From contig OY740772.1 in NCBI GenBank assembly GCA_963513935.1, forward strand, positions 100,831,340 through 100,895,339: a DNA stretch of 64,000 nucleotides, given 5' to 3'. The notes below the pieces were generated by a model, which did not search any database, was not told the DNA's origin, and saw only the letters and a list, made by a program, of their open reading frames with translations. Position 1 is the stretch's first letter, and each line of letters begins with the position of its first letter. The stretch comes from Aphrophora alni (taxonomy: Eukaryota > Arthropoda > Insecta > Hemiptera > Aphrophoridae). Shown here piece after piece: positions 31,500-43,708 of this stretch. The translations under genes were made by a program, and so were the position numbers.

Positions 31500-33900
31500 C
31501 CTATACGCTAAGTATGGGAATCGCAAAAATACGTTTTTGATTGATTTTCGTCATTCCGTCTGTCCGTTGTCGTTGAAGTTGTCATTCTTGTCGTTACAGT
31601 ACGCAAACACGATAGCAGGTATAAAATTTAAGATGAAAAGATGAAATTTGGTATAGAGGATTATAGTGTGCTCGAATAGAAATCTTCTGAAATTTAAAAA
31701 ATAGAATAAAAATAGTCAAAATGGCGGTCATCTTTTTGTCCAAATACCGTGCGAACTTTAAAAAAAATCATATTTCAATTTTCTATGTAATATATGATGA
31801 TTACCCTGATTTTGCACAGGGTACTCTACCCTTTGGGCTTTAGCGCACTGCACATTGCCTATCTCACTAATCACAGGCGGCAAGGTTTTAATAGTAGATT
31901 GCCCTAAAATGTTACAATAGCTAACTTTTGAACCGTCGGGGGTACACATAAGTTTTAATGGGAAACTCCCCTTATTTCTGTAAGCTCTAAAATGACATGG
32001 AATCAATTATTTGAAGGCCTTATCAAACGTTTAATTGTATTAACTTTAAGTGCCTAAATGGCTAAAGTTTAGAAAAAAAATAACCAAGAATAAAACATTC
32101 TTAAAATATTGTTTTACACCTGAAAAACCTATAAAATACAGGGTGTTCCAAAACAAATTTCAAAGTTAGCCGCCATATTGGAAGATGGCGGAGATTTTTT
32201 TACATTTTACAAAATGGATTTTAAAACTTCTTTGAGAGGAAAGGAAGGTTCACCGTTTAAAGTACTCTATCATATTTATAATACAAAAATTAGCTATTGT
32301 AACATTTTAGGTGAGACACCCAGTATATAAAGCTTAGGGTGTGTAATTGTAAAAATTTCTTCTCCAACGACTGTGTATAGAACAAACCAACCCAATTTAA
32401 ATTCATACAAAATGCATTAATTACAGGATCCAGTCTCATCTTGGAAAAACAAAACTTGATTTTTCTCTTCATAATAATTTATTTGCATAATTCAGATAAT
32501 TTTGTAGAAGTTGTTTTTTTATAAAGTGGAAATCTGAATATAACTGTCAAACTTTCAAAACAAGATGTGATTTATAAAACTAGATCTGGGTTATAGAATA
32601 AGTTTTCAAATCCAATCTCTAGTGGCATTCAAATATGGAAATTAGTTAACTGTTTGTGCAAGAATAATGAAATCTTAGACTTCACAATAAATACAGAATG
32701 TGACAGCTGTTTTACTTGGAAACCTTTTGATGTATTTAAAAAAAAAAAGTCTAATATTTATCCTAATGAACTTTTTACATTGTGTTATTTAGGAGTTTTA
32801 GAAAACTTGATACTATCAGCCATTTTTCCAATATGGCGACCAACTTTAACATATCTTATAAAGGTTTTAGGTTTTAGAAAAAAAAATTTTAACTTTTTAT
32901 TGTTTGTCTGTTACATAAATCTGTATAAAGTACAGAGGCTCAAATTAGTGGAAAATAATAATTTAGACGTTTTAAGAGCTCCATTTTCTGTACTTAAAAC
33001 AGTTGAACTGAGATTAAAATTGTAATGTAGAGTGAAATGTAATGAAAACTACTAGAAATTTAAAATTTCGCTACTATAAGTGGCGATATTTAGCGAAAAA
33101 TGAATTAAATATTAATTTTTCTCATTAAAATTGTATACTTTATAATTTGCAGTTTTTCAAAAATCTTATAAATTTTCACTTAACGGTTGCAAAATGGCGG
33201 CTTTACAAAAAATACTATTTTTAATTCTAAGCAAGATATCGCAAAAAAAAATTGAAAAAACATTCTTGATAATTTACACACTAGAATCAATTCCTTAACA
33301 TGCTATTTAAATTTAATCGTTAGGGTCTATTCAAGAACGACCGCCACTGGTAAACAATTTTCCATTGTCATAAATATAACAGACAGAACCTGACCTGACA
33401 GAAACGTTGTTGGCGTGTACTTTACCAGGAAATAATGTGGCATCAGCAAAGATTTGTTAGATTCCTAACTGAATACAAGTGGCGCCATAGGAACAAGTGT
33501 TACCAGGCGACTGAAATTAATAATAGTGGAACCAACTGGTAATCATGTTTAAAAAAAAGAAAAAACAAATTTCATTAACAAAAGCTAAAATTTATTTAGT
33601 TTGAATTTACGAATCAGATTTGACCATTTACAATTAATTTGTTTTTTAAAAAAAAAGAAAATTACAAAGTTTTTTTGATTTTAGTTAAAAAAGAATTTAT
33701 ATAAGGAATTTAAGTTTTTTGAATATATATGCATGTATAAAGAAAGTCAAAATGGTATATTAGTTAACAAGTTTTGTGTCATCGAATACTTAGTCTAAGC
33801 ATACATATAAGCATTTATATACATATATATATAGAGAGAGAAATACATTTTACAAATAGATTGATGATATACTATTTTCCTTTTTTTAAAAAAAAAGAAC
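31500..33900. repeat. Overlapping MITE-type repeats, no gene
   Basis: A left terminus TA|CAGGGTGTTCCAAAAC begins at 32139 and is followed by 'agccgccatattggaagatg'. The stretch at 32810-32950 (ctatcagccatttttccaat, then aggttttaggttttag) is shared with 27345-27430 and, inverted, with 35220-35300. 31545-31740 carries R1 minus-orientation motifs (ggtatagaggattatagtgt). The 123-codon frame at 32654-33025 is made of this repeat and is not a gene. Confidence 0.5.
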
Positions 33901-33948
33901 AAATTTATTATATATATATATATACAGTAATTTAATTTTTATTTTGTA

Positions 33949-34048
33949 AAATATTGAAATGTTGAAATATTGAAATATTGACATATTGAAATATTGACAG
34001 ATTGAAATATTGACACATTGAAATATTGAAATTTTGAAATATTGACGT
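33949..34048. repeat. Short AT minisatellite (about 18-bp unit)
   Basis: Repeated attgaaatattgacatattg with variants (acagattg, acacattg), six or so units. A (TA)n run lies just upstream at 33908-33924. Confidence 0.85.
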
Positions 34049-34049
34049 C

Positions 34050-35500
34050 AATATGTTTTATTTTGTTAATTTTGAAAAATAACCCCTTTGGGGTCGTGAA
34101 GGCCGAAATGTTTGCATGCAGCACCACCCAAGTTTGATTGTTTTATAAATTAGTACACATTATTACACATATATATATTAAAAGACATATTATCGTACAG
34201 AGTTCTGTTCTAAAAGTTTTTTTTTTTTGAAGAATAAAGGCACAATTCAAGTTCCTTTTCTTTTAAACAACTGTTATTTTTGAATGCACTTAGTGAAGGT
34301 TGAAATAAGTTTTATTTTTAAACGTGTCTGCAATTGAGAAGTTAGAGCAATCTCGAAAAGATCTCCAATTATCTCGGACAATCTCCGACAATCTTCGACC
34401 AGCTTTTTGCTGGAATTTATTGAAAATGTTGAAAATGAGCCATGTGCCAGATGAACGTTGCACTATGTCGTTTATGTAAAAGAAAACTCACTAGCACTAA
34501 TTTTATAGAAGGTGACATTTATAATTTAGAAACAAAGAAGCACTGATGATATTGCCTTGAAGAAATCATAATTAAATTTTTGAGACTACATTTAAGTGAC
34601 TAATGTGTAAGAGACGTGAGCTAGGAACTACTTGATTCTAGCGTGTTCAGAAGAGGGGGTGAACAGGTATGATCGTACGATGTTGAGTTTTTATGTTCGC
34701 CACCAGGTTTCAGCACACGGTGGAGGCCTGGTCCGGAAGCGATAAGAGAAAGGGCTCCAGGACAATAAAGTGTATATTCATATATTACTTATAAAGTTGA
34801 TTAGGTTAGGAAACCTTCTGGGTCCCAATCTTCGAGTGGTGGTCCTCTTCTTGCCCCCAATATTTCTAAAAGAAATTGTATAACATTATATACTTTTGTA
34901 GTGTAATTACAAAAATGTATGTTACAAAATTATTAATAATTTAGTTTTATTCAAAGTATGTCATACAACGAATCTTACTTAGAAGTCTGCATTATTGCGA
35001 CTATTTTAAAAGAACCCTTAGGCGTGATTTCAAATTTCTGGTAATTTTTATTACGTTATACTCTGTCTACGTTTCAATGTTAATCATAATTTAAGTACAG
35101 AAAATGGACTTTTGAAAACGCGTTTTTCATAACTTTGAGCCTCTATAGTTCCTAAAGACGTGATGAATTAAAAACACACAACAGTAAAAAAAAATTTTTA
35201 ATTATTTGTGAAACCTAAAACTATGAAAAAACAGACATTTGAAATAAGATAGTTTAAAGTTGGCCGTCATATTGGGAAAATGGCTGAAAGTATCACAATT
35301 TTAAAATCCTCAATAAGATAAAGAAGTCCAGTGTATTCCCATTGTACAAGTAAAACAGCTGGTACACGTATCAATCACTCTGAGTCATTCTTTAAACTAA
35401 GACAAGTGAATATCTCCCAATAAAAATTCAGTACCGATGAGTAAATAATATGGCATTATAAAATCTAACGAAACTAGGGTAATAGGGTCAATTTGGTCAA
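34050..35500. other. Unassigned; possible solo LTR near 34605-34790
   Basis: 34605-34790 is GC-richer, starts near TGTAAGAGACGTGAGC and has cagga then caataaagtgtatattc, an LTR-like poly-A signal, but I find no matching 3' boundary or duplication. 35060-35320 holds inverted MITE-type sequence (tggccgtcatattggg). The rest is unrecognised. Confidence 0.3.
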
Positions 35501-36680
35501 TCGCAAAAACAAAAATAAAAATTTGGACTTGCCGTCCGTCCGTCGTCGTTGTCGTCTATACTGTAAGCACAATAGTGACTACAAAAATAAAGCTAGGATA
35601 ATGTAATTCCGTATAGAGTAGTGATGCGTGAGTTCGAATTAAAATACTCGTTCAATCCGATTATTAAAATCCTCGGTTTCGTATTAAAATATTCGGACTA
35701 AATCCTCGTAACTAGGAACAAGGAGGAGGTAATGTGGAGTATGAATTCGAAATAAAATCCTCGGACGACGAAAATTCGTTAGTGTTGTGTCAATTCCAAA
35801 AAAAAATGCTCGGTGTTTCTACTTTGGTTATATTAGTTTCTAAGCTGATTTTTTACTACACATTAATTAAACATTACGATTTTGAGTTAAAATGATTTAG
35901 ATTGGGTAACAAGTTCAATTTAAAATAACAATAATATTTATTTATTTCCACATTAGCATAAAGTAGATTAAATTATTATTTAATTGTTATTATTTATATT
36001 AAAATAAATATTAATAGGTTACTATCTTTATAAAAAATATATTAAAATAAATTATTTTAAATAACAACTAAATTATTAATGTTGGTAATAATTGTACTAA
36101 CGTTAAATTACTCAATTTGTGTCGAGGCAGGATAACATTTAATTACGTATTACAAGACGTGTCAATCACATATTGTTTAAAAAAATAAATACTAGGTGGA
36201 TCAGTCTAACAGATAGAACACAAAAGTGTAGGTTTATCTAAAACGATCTGATTGGTAAAGCTGAGTTCGAATCCGATGGGCAAAATCATTCTGCGCAGAT
36301 ACTCGATTTCGAAATAATAATACGAGCATTGAAATAATTTGAAACCGAGTAGTTCGATTATCCATTTCACCCGAGTATCAACATCGCTAGTATAGAGAGG
36401 ACTATTCAGTACAAAACCAATAGAAAATTTCAAAATGGCGGCCAAATTTAAACAGTTCATATCTCGTGTGTTATAAATAAATTCTGCAAGTGATAGATGT
36501 CAACCACACCACTCTACGACGACAAATACAATCTTGAACTTTAACTTCTCAAGAAAATGCCAGTACAGTAGTTACTAAATCCGGTAGGCCGAGTCACCGA
36601 CACGAGCGTAGCGAGTGAAGAATCCATCAAACAGCTTTGAAACCCACCAGAGTTAACACTGACACAAGTGGAGATTTATA
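35500..36680 (-). repeat. Dispersed repeat R1, minus copy split by a hAT MITE
   Basis: The flanks join across the insertion: aatgtaattccgtatagag then aggactattcagtac, as in the uninterrupted relative at 37490-37530 (gaaattcagtatagaccact). It continues with 'aaaatggcggccaaatt', 'tctcgtgtgttat', 'ccactctacgacgacaaata' and the gagcgtagcgagtgaag motif. Confidence 0.6.
35619..36389. mobile_element. hAT-type MITE, 771 bp, 8-bp target duplication
   Basis: GTATAGAG flanks the element exactly at 35611-35618 and 36390-36397. The left end TAGTGATGCGTGAGTTCGAA and right end (reverse complement) TAGCGATGTTGATACTCGGG give a TAGNGATG terminus typical of hAT elements, whose target duplications are 8 bp. Inverted subterminal sequence (tactcgttcaatccg / tcggtttca) extends further. 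No transposase frame; the interior is very AT-rich. Confidence 0.8.
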
Positions 36681-36688
36681 TAGGCCTA

Positions 36689-37347
36689 CTAGGTGAATAA
36701 AAAGTCAAGACCCCTCCTCTAATATTTTTCTAAGTAAATATACAGAGATATCATTTTGGTGGTCGTGCAATCTTGGCCGGAAGTTTCATTTTATGATTTT
36801 GAAAATTTTGAGTGTCCCCCAAAAATAGGGGATTTTGGGCAGCAACTCAAATTTTTTAAATATAAACCCCCTTCAAGTGACACCTCATTTTGAAGTGTTT
36901 ACAAAAACTTAAAGAATGGTGAAAACCAGAGTTTGCTATCAAAAATGGTAGCCCGTCAAATGTTATTGAAGTCTACACTTTACATTAGTTTTCAATAATA
37001 ACCCAGTTGTTTCAGAGAAAGTAACTTTACCTTGAAAACTAATGTAAGTGTAGACTTCAATAACATTTGACGGGCTACCATTTTTGATAGAGAAGAGATA
37101 GCGAACTCTAGTTTTCACCATTCTTTAAGTTTTTGTAAACACTTCAAAATGAGGTGTCACTTGAAGGGAGTTTACATTTAAAAAATTTGAGTTGCCCCCA
37201 ACATCCCCCATTTTTGGGGGACACTCAAAATTTTCAAAATCATAAAATGAAACTTCCTGCTAAGATTGCACGACCACCAAAAGGATATCCCTGTATATTT
37301 ACTTAGAAAAATATTAGAGGGGGGGTCTTGACTTTTTATTCACCCAG
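36689..37347. mobile_element. 659-bp foldback element with ~310-bp arms
   Basis: Left arm 36689-36994 and right arm 37032-37347 are inverted copies at roughly 93-95% identity, with a 37-bp loop. Shared segments include ataaaaagtcaagaccccc, gtttacaaaaacttaaagaa and acatttgacgggctaccatt. TA duplicates flank it (36687-36688, 37348-37349). It has the same design and TA target as 20915-21689. No coding sequence. Confidence 0.9.
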
Positions 37348-37399
37348 TATATATATTTATATATATGAAGTCTGATAGGGCGTAACGACACCAAGCGAG

Positions 37400-37915
37400 T
37401 ATTGATATAGACAATTATAAGGTTCATGACCTTGGATAATCTGAAAAGTGATATTCGTCACATTGTCTGTACGTAAGTCGCAATGTCGGTAGTAACATGA
37501 AATTCAGTATAGACCACTTTATTGTTCTAATATAGAACTTTATTCAAATTCTGAAAAATCGCATCGAAAATGGCCCCCGTTTTAAACATTGTTTTGTACA
37601 TTTCTCGTGTGTTATTCAACCTATAACACACTAAAGTAGATAGCAAATGGCAGATTTATATTGTCCATGTAATGGTATCAACACTACATCTCTCTACGAG
37701 AAACGTTATAGATAATACTTTTTTTTTGGAAATCTGATGACCTTCCAAGAAAAGTTGATATTCGTCGGGACCCGATAGGGTCGAGTCACGGATACGAGCG
37801 AAGCGAGTGGAGACTCCTTCCCATATGTACGTCTTAGAGGTTCCCCAGGGTGTAGGACACTGCGACGAGCGAAGCGAGTGGGGACTTTATAACATATACA
37901 CATCTACAACGTCAC
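37400..37915 (-). repeat. Dispersed repeat R1, minus copy
   Basis: gaaattcagtatagaccact, 'aaaatggcccccgttttaaa', 'tctcgtgtgttattcaa', 'caacactacatctctctacg' and two 'cgagcgaagcgagtggagac'-type segments at 37795 and 37865. The frames at 37706-38004 are repeat-derived. Confidence 0.6.
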
Positions 37916-38064
37916 AATTTCTAGGTTCAAAAAAGCTGTTTCAAACAAACAATTTAACATTTCCTACAGGACACAAGAATTCAACTTTTCGGCATTGCAT
38001 GTAGAATAAGTTTGTATTACATTGTATGATAGGGCTGGGTAGGTAGCATGATGGCGCCCATAAA

Positions 38065-38180
38065 CTTGTTTTTTTTATCTATAACTGGTATTTTTTTAAA
38101 GATGGCAACCTTTTGTTGTACGCCCTTAGAAACCTTATGTCTAATTTAATCAAAATCGTTGATCGATTTTTCAGCAATCA
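38065..38180 (+). repeat. Dispersed repeat R2, partial copy
   Basis: 'aaagatggcaacctt', 'cgcccttagaaaccttatgt' and 'taatcaaaatcgttgatcga' follow the R2 order. It is preceded by the gggctgggtaggtagcatga motif also seen at 8104. Confidence 0.45.
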
Positions 38181-38270
38181 TATAACTTCCTCTGTATGTA
38201 CATGTGACGATGTAATAAGTTAATTTTACCTTGTAATATTCGTAAGGTTGAAAATATAGGAGTACTCACC

Positions 38271-38321
38271 CAAAGATTTTCCTAACACATGGCTCGCAGA
38301 CACAGCAAACAGGATAATTCC
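38271..38321 (-). other. Candidate host coding exon (51 bp), orphan
   Basis: On the minus strand a pyrimidine tract ending ccttttttgtag (acceptor) precedes 51 bp that end TTTGG and are followed by gtgagtact, a strong donor. Of three frames, one is open with a 2-nt/1-nt split and encodes IILFAVSASHVLGKSL, hydrophobic and shaped like the core and cleavage region of a signal peptide (small residues at VSAS/VLG). The second frame (NYPVCCVCEPCVRKIFG) is also open and cysteine-rich; the third has a stop. The segment is GC-richer than its surroundings and outside recognised repeats. No neighbouring exon is convincing, though minus-strand donor gtaagttgt at 40039-40047 would supply a compatible phase. 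If real, the gene runs on the minus strand with introns larger than 1.5 kb. Confidence 0.4.
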
Positions 38322-38329
38322 TACAAAAA

Positions 38330-39480
38330 AGGATTAAAAACACATTAGAATAACCATTTTCTGATAGTGTTTTACATTAAAAACGTCTAAAATATAAATT
38401 TTTACAGAAAGATTTGTGTGGTTAAATTTTGAATAGGCCTATATTGTCAGATTTTAAAGTATACTATACAATTATCAAAAGGGGTATGCGGCTGAACGAA
38501 GGATCGCCTCTCTCTCACGCACGCGCAATCACACACAGGGGCGCAGAGTATTAGGACTGGATGGTAGCTACCGTGGGCCACCGGCATGAGTTGCCTACTG
38601 TGCTTCACTTGATCAAACTTTCATTTGTTTATTTTTTATATTTTAAAATAAAATCTGTAATTTATTTATAATGGACACTTCATTACAAGAAATATGAGAC
38701 CAAACAATGTATAATTTACTAATGAGTCCAAAATCAACAATGTTTGCTACAAAATGAATGGCAGTATGATGACTAAAAAATGTGAATAAACAACACTCTC
38801 GTATATCTTTATCGAAAAATATGTACTTTTCGATTTTAATGAAACAAAGGAGCACAATATAATAATAATAGTATAAAACATATTTTGTAATTTATTATTT
38901 ATATTATGATAAGCAGTGTATGAATAAATATGCATTAAAACTGTAATATTAGCATTTACACAATTTATATTTTGTAAATTTAACATTTGCACATCTAACT
39001 AGCAGTAATACAGAGAATGTTGAAAAGAGCAAAAAGTTCACTAATAATATTTAAAATGTAACAAATATTTTTTTAAAACATATATTTTAATTTATAAACA
39101 TAAAGACAGGGTATGCATTTAATAAAAATTTAGTACTATTTAAATATTGTACATAAAAACATTGTTGATTTTGAGCTGTAATTCAGTAAACTATACGTTG
39201 TTTGATCTCATTTTTCTTGTAATTAAGTGTGAATAAAAACATATTATAGATATTATTTTCAAATATCAAATAAATTAAACTTAAAAATCAATAACAGCTG
39301 ATATTTTTGATTGGTGTGGTTTAAGGAGGGTCACTTTCCTGAAATATGGAAAACAGCCCGAAATCTCCTATTTAAATTGATGTGTAATTTATACTACGGT
39401 AATCAAAGGGCAATAAAATAATTCTAGAACTAGTTCAAAGGTTTAGGACCAAACTGAGAGTAGAGTGCACTGCTGCTACA
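38330..39480. other. AT-rich sequence, no gene found
   Basis: Very AT-rich, with many short frames. A cgcacgcgcaatcacacaca segment at 38520 resembles the CA-rich R2 leader. Would be intronic if the exon candidate at 38271 is real. Confidence 0.4.
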
Positions 39481-39481
39481 C

Positions 39482-40290
39482 GCCTTTTCACACCGGCGTA
39501 CTGAACGTCCTGGACGTTTGGAACGTTTGGGACGTTCAGTACGCGCCCATTCCACACCGCCCAGCAACGTACCAAACGTCCAGGACGTTCGCTTGTCTTT
39601 TTCTAGTTCTTAATACTATGTACTCAGTTCAATAAAATACAGTGCTCTTGTATTATTTTATTTTTTTACCACATTTTCCCTTTTATTATTAGTGCACACT
39701 GTATTAATGTAATCCACAATGCCTAGATGCAATGCAGTATATTACATGTAGGCCTACTTTTTAGGTATTTGACATGTACATTTTATAGATTACTGTACCT
39801 AGTATTATATATCAATTTCTATTTCTAAGAATAACATAACATGATTTCTATTTTAAATAATATTTGTTTTGCCTGTGAAAGTTAATACGATTGTTATTCT
39901 TTTTTTTTTAAACTGAGCCTTTAGTAAAACTAATATAAAATAAGGTCATTAATAATTATTATACTATAATGACTTCCATTAAATAACAATATAAATATAT
40001 AATCGTTGCTCTAATGTTATTACATTACAAGTAAATGACAACTTACTATCTTTCTGAAGATTTGCAGCATTGAAGATTTCATTGCGCATGCGCTAGGCCG
40101 TGGATGTTCTGGACGTTTGTGAAAAATCACTCTCCGAGCGATCCTCCGAAAACCGTCGCGGACGTCCAGAACGTTCGGTACGTTCTGTACGCGCGGTGTG
40201 AAATGGCTCATTTGATAGCATGGGAAGCGATTTATTTTGACAAAAACGTACCAAACGTCCAGGACGTTCAGTACGCCGGTGTGAAATGGC
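39482..40290. mobile_element. Harbinger-like MITE with nested CpG-rich inverted repeats
   Basis: Left terminus (39482-39524) and right terminus (40248-40290) are inverted over 43 bp with about two mismatches: tttcacaccggcgtactgaa, cgtcctggacgtttgg. Inner repeats of the same motif (ccaaacgtccaggacgttc at 39572, gtccagaacgttcggtacg at 40164) give a nested palindromic design. The GGCC-TTTCACACC-type ends fit PIF/Harbinger elements. I could not define the 3-bp target duplication. The middle is AT-rich; the minus-strand frames at 40020-40296 are MITE sequence. Confidence 0.6.
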
Positions 40291-40374
40291 CTTCATTGTC
40301 TAGCTTTCCACATACAGTAATTACATACAATAAAAACTAGTTTATTTATTTAATTGTAGGCTACAATACTTTAC

Positions 40375-40610
40375 ATGTGTGGGGCACATTCAGAAAAGAA
40401 TGGGCGCCAAGGAAAGATTCGAAAGAAAAAACCGGTGCTACCATATGGATATAAAATCGGGGGGGGGAGCGACTGACGCACGTTGCAATCCTGCAGACCA
40501 AGAATACTACAAACTTGCTATGGAACCTGAAGACATGGAACCTGCAGTCTGGGCTGAGTATTTCCACTTGTCATCATCCAATGAGAGGCGACAGCACGGT
40601 TCCCCAGGCA
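40375..40610 (+). pseudogene. Mutator-like transposase fragment, decayed
   Basis: The plus-strand frame reads GHIQKRMGAKER, then ATDARCNPADQEYYKLAMEP, EDMEPAVWAEYFHLSSSNER and RQHG. Compared with the fragment at 10155-10630, the order GH-QKRMG, D----YY-LA, EDME-A-WA and a histidine-rich segment is the same, so both come from Mutator-like transposases. The linker between is replaced by low-complexity sequence with a G homopolymer. The rest of the 105-codon frame after 40610 is read-through. Confidence 0.7.
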
Positions 40611-40619
40611 GAGGACACA

Positions 40620-42925
40620 TGGTGTATGTTACACATCACATTGTGAAAGCCGAAATAAAATATTACAGTCAAAACATAACTAAAAAGAAAAATTGAAGAT
40701 GAATTTGAGGAGGAGGAGGTAGGATATAAGCCCTCATATGCTCCTGCCATGTAATGAAAGTTAAATATGACATTATTAAATAGTTTTATCCCACATATTT
40801 GCTTTTATTTTTTTAGTTTATTGCTGTTTTCGAAAAGTTTAGTTTTCAGAATTTATGTACCGGTATCTTTTTTCAGGAATGGAACAAATATATCTCAATG
40901 AATGTTTTTTTTATTTTAATTGTTTAGGGAAACGTTTTCTATAGACAGAAATATAAACCACTTTGATAACCTCAACATATTTTGTAAAAATATTTTCCAA
41001 ACCTTACAATTAAAATTTTTAAACTATTTAAAAAATGTATTAAAAATTCTAAAACTATGTTTATTAATCGAGGTTTCAAAGTTATGGGATGATTCGGATA
41101 AAACACCATCGGCGAAATTCGGGTTAATTGAAGCCTAATTTTCACGTAGCAAACTAACAAATATTCTACAAAATAAAAAACTGAAACCCCTCGACTATAT
41201 ATCAATGCCCAACTACAATCAATAAAACGCCAATTAAGTGGTTCGCTTTTCTTCTCGAATCTCGAAACTCATTTGTTCCGACTGTTGGTTTTAGTCCAAA
41301 AGAAGTGTTTTAATTCCTTGAATGCGTCACATTTCACGAAGGTTGCCAATTCCATTAATTCCGACAACTTATTTCTTCACAGCCACTTTATTTATTTCCA
41401 TTAACTTTTAGGTCTACGTAACCATTGTTTTTATTTCTCTTATAACCGGGTCTCCCACTTAACACTTTAGAGTTATGTTACATAGACGTAGAAAAAATAT
41501 TCGAGTTTCTTTTTTTTTATGGTCAATCAAAAAAAATGGCGGAAAAACGAAAATATCATTAATTCTGAATAGAAGGACTTCCTCCCACAATAGAATGCAA
41601 TTAAAATGTGTATTGCCAACTGTTGGATCTCGATCAGCTGTTTTGTTAACACACAACATGAAACAATTTGGTAGCTGTGTTCAATCAGTTTATGTGTCAT
41701 ATCTAACCTCGAAACAATGAATTTTTCAATTGAACTAAGAGTGAAATATTGTTCTTGAGCTTTGTTATAATTCACCATAAATAAAACTCGAGGGTACTGT
41801 TATTAGATATCTATGTATTTTAATTTTATAAAATGTAGCCTACAAGTTTGTAGTGTTCCACATATCCGGTCAAAAATACGACCTCTTCATGGGACAATCT
41901 GCATAAACTTACTTATAGGTAGTAATGTGATGGATCCAAAATTAAAGTAGAGGTTTTTAAGGATCCCATTGGGGAAATCCTCGAGTTAAGAAAAAAATGT
42001 AATTTTTGTAATGATCTATGGTCTACCTGTCGTTTCTACCCTATACTGCCCTAACGATTATATTTGGTATATCCAGGAAATTTTCATATATCTCAGGATG
42101 ACTTTTTTTCTCTCGATAATCCAAATTTTGCAGTATCTCCCGTAAAAACAAAACACAAAATTAATATTTCTAAAAATCATCTTCAAAACGACTACGATTC
42201 GTTGAAATCAAAATTGTTTAAAAAATATTCTAAGATTTTATTTCTTAAAACGTCCTGTACTTTATCAATCTAACAACAAAAGTTAAAAACAGATAACCTA
42301 TAACAACCTATTCGATTCGCTTTAAACCCCCCCCCCCCCAGTGGGTTTTAACAAACCGAAGAGGGGGTAAAACAACTCTTAGAAAATGTTTCTTTAAGAA
42401 TGTTCATGACTCTATTTAAATTACAATGCATTATTTAAGCGTTTAGGACCAGTGTGGTTAATTTTGTCCTCCTAAAGACTAAGCATTACTACTACTAAAA
42501 TTAGAGCTGAAGTACGCAAAACCAATAACATATGTCGTCAAAGAAAGACATGAATTCGAATTTCTTAGTATATATATATATATATATATTTACAATTAAC
42601 AATTATACACAAAACGTAAAAATCCTTAAGGAATCAAGTTTTCAGTTACAGAATTAAATACATAAACGATGCAAAAACATAGCACAAATTTTTTCAAATC
42701 GAAATACTGACCAAATAAAACAATTGGTAGCCAAATATGTTAGTTTGGTAGTTGTTAGTAAAAAGTGAAAAACAAACATGGGGTGTTTTAGATTTTGTGG
42801 TTTAATTAAAAAAAACAATTTTATAAAGTCTTGTGTCATAATCTTCTATTAATTAAGCATAAATATTATAAGGTGAACACTTTAAAATGAGACGGACAAG
42901 GTGTTTTTGTTTTTTGGAAAACTGT

Positions 42926-42950
<25 letters not shown>
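40620..42950. other. AT-rich repeats and microsatellites, no gene
   Basis: Contains a C homopolymer (42327-42340), (TA)n at 42569-42590 and a 26-bp A run at 42931-42956. 42690-42780 shares 'gttagtttggtagttgttag' with the R2 leader. The frame pairs at 40920-41205 and 41459-41778 overlap on both strands and have no domain. Confidence 0.4.
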
Positions 42951-42954
<4 letters not shown>

Positions 42955-42956
<2 letters not shown>

Positions 42957-43165
42957 TTGTTATTAATTTCCTTATTTAACCAAAATTTGAACCAAATCGG
43001 TAGAGCCGATTTTGAGACATAATTTCTCGATGGCTAATTTTTGTTTTTTATTGATAACTGACATATTTGAAAAGATAGCGACAAATATGTTTTGTTTGGC
43101 TACTTATGTAAAATATGGTCGAAATCATTAGAATCGACTATGAGAAAATCGGAATTTTTGTATTT
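42955..43165 (+). repeat. Dispersed repeat R2, copy
   Basis: 'aaaatttgaaccaaatcggt', 'agagccgattttgagacata', 'gataactgacatatttga' and 'gtcgaaatcattagaatcga' are in R2 order. Confidence 0.55.
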
Positions 43166-43708
43166 TTAGTTTACGACAGGTGTTTCCAATTTAAAAAGAA
43201 AAAAAAAAGAAAAGAGGAAATAAGGTCCAGAGTTATTGTGGTTATACGAAATTATTATACGACTTAACGTCTTAGCGGTGTTATTAGTAAAAGACCACAA
43301 TTTTGAAATTAAATACCAAATTTATTAATTTTTTTTTAATATTTAATCAAAAAATTTTCTGAAAAGTACTTAAGTTTATATTAAAAAATAATTCGCTTTA
43401 TATTTTAAAAAAATACTGACTCATGAAGAAATGTAGTTTCAATAAATTTAATTTTATAGTTAGACTAATAAAACATTGTGTAATTAAAAATTTCTGATGT
43501 GAGTAATTTTAAAACACTAAAGCTATATTGTAACAAAATTTTTTTACTATCGTAAATAACAGAGAAAAACTGACCATCAATAAAATTAATATAGTAATAT
43601 AAATTGAACTATACCGTAGCCATTTTGAATCTCAAAATTGTATATCAAATTTAATAATTTCCACACATTTTTATTTTTTGACATACTTATAGGACTTCTA
43701 GAATCTTC

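Noticed and set aside
32654..33025. 123-codon plus-strand frame
   Set aside because: Made of dispersed repeat sequence that recurs at 27345 and, inverted, at 35220.
34061..34125. Possible PLE tail (aaccccctttgggg-type stem, then GAAATGTTTGC)
   Set aside because: The core motif and GAAAC are both altered and an extra segment sits after the stem; not enough to call.
40020..40296. Minus-strand frames with an apparent exon 1 and gtaagt donor near 40040
   Set aside because: Mostly inside the Harbinger-like MITE. One short frame could splice in phase to the exon candidate at 38271, but MITE origin makes this too weak to annotate as an exon.
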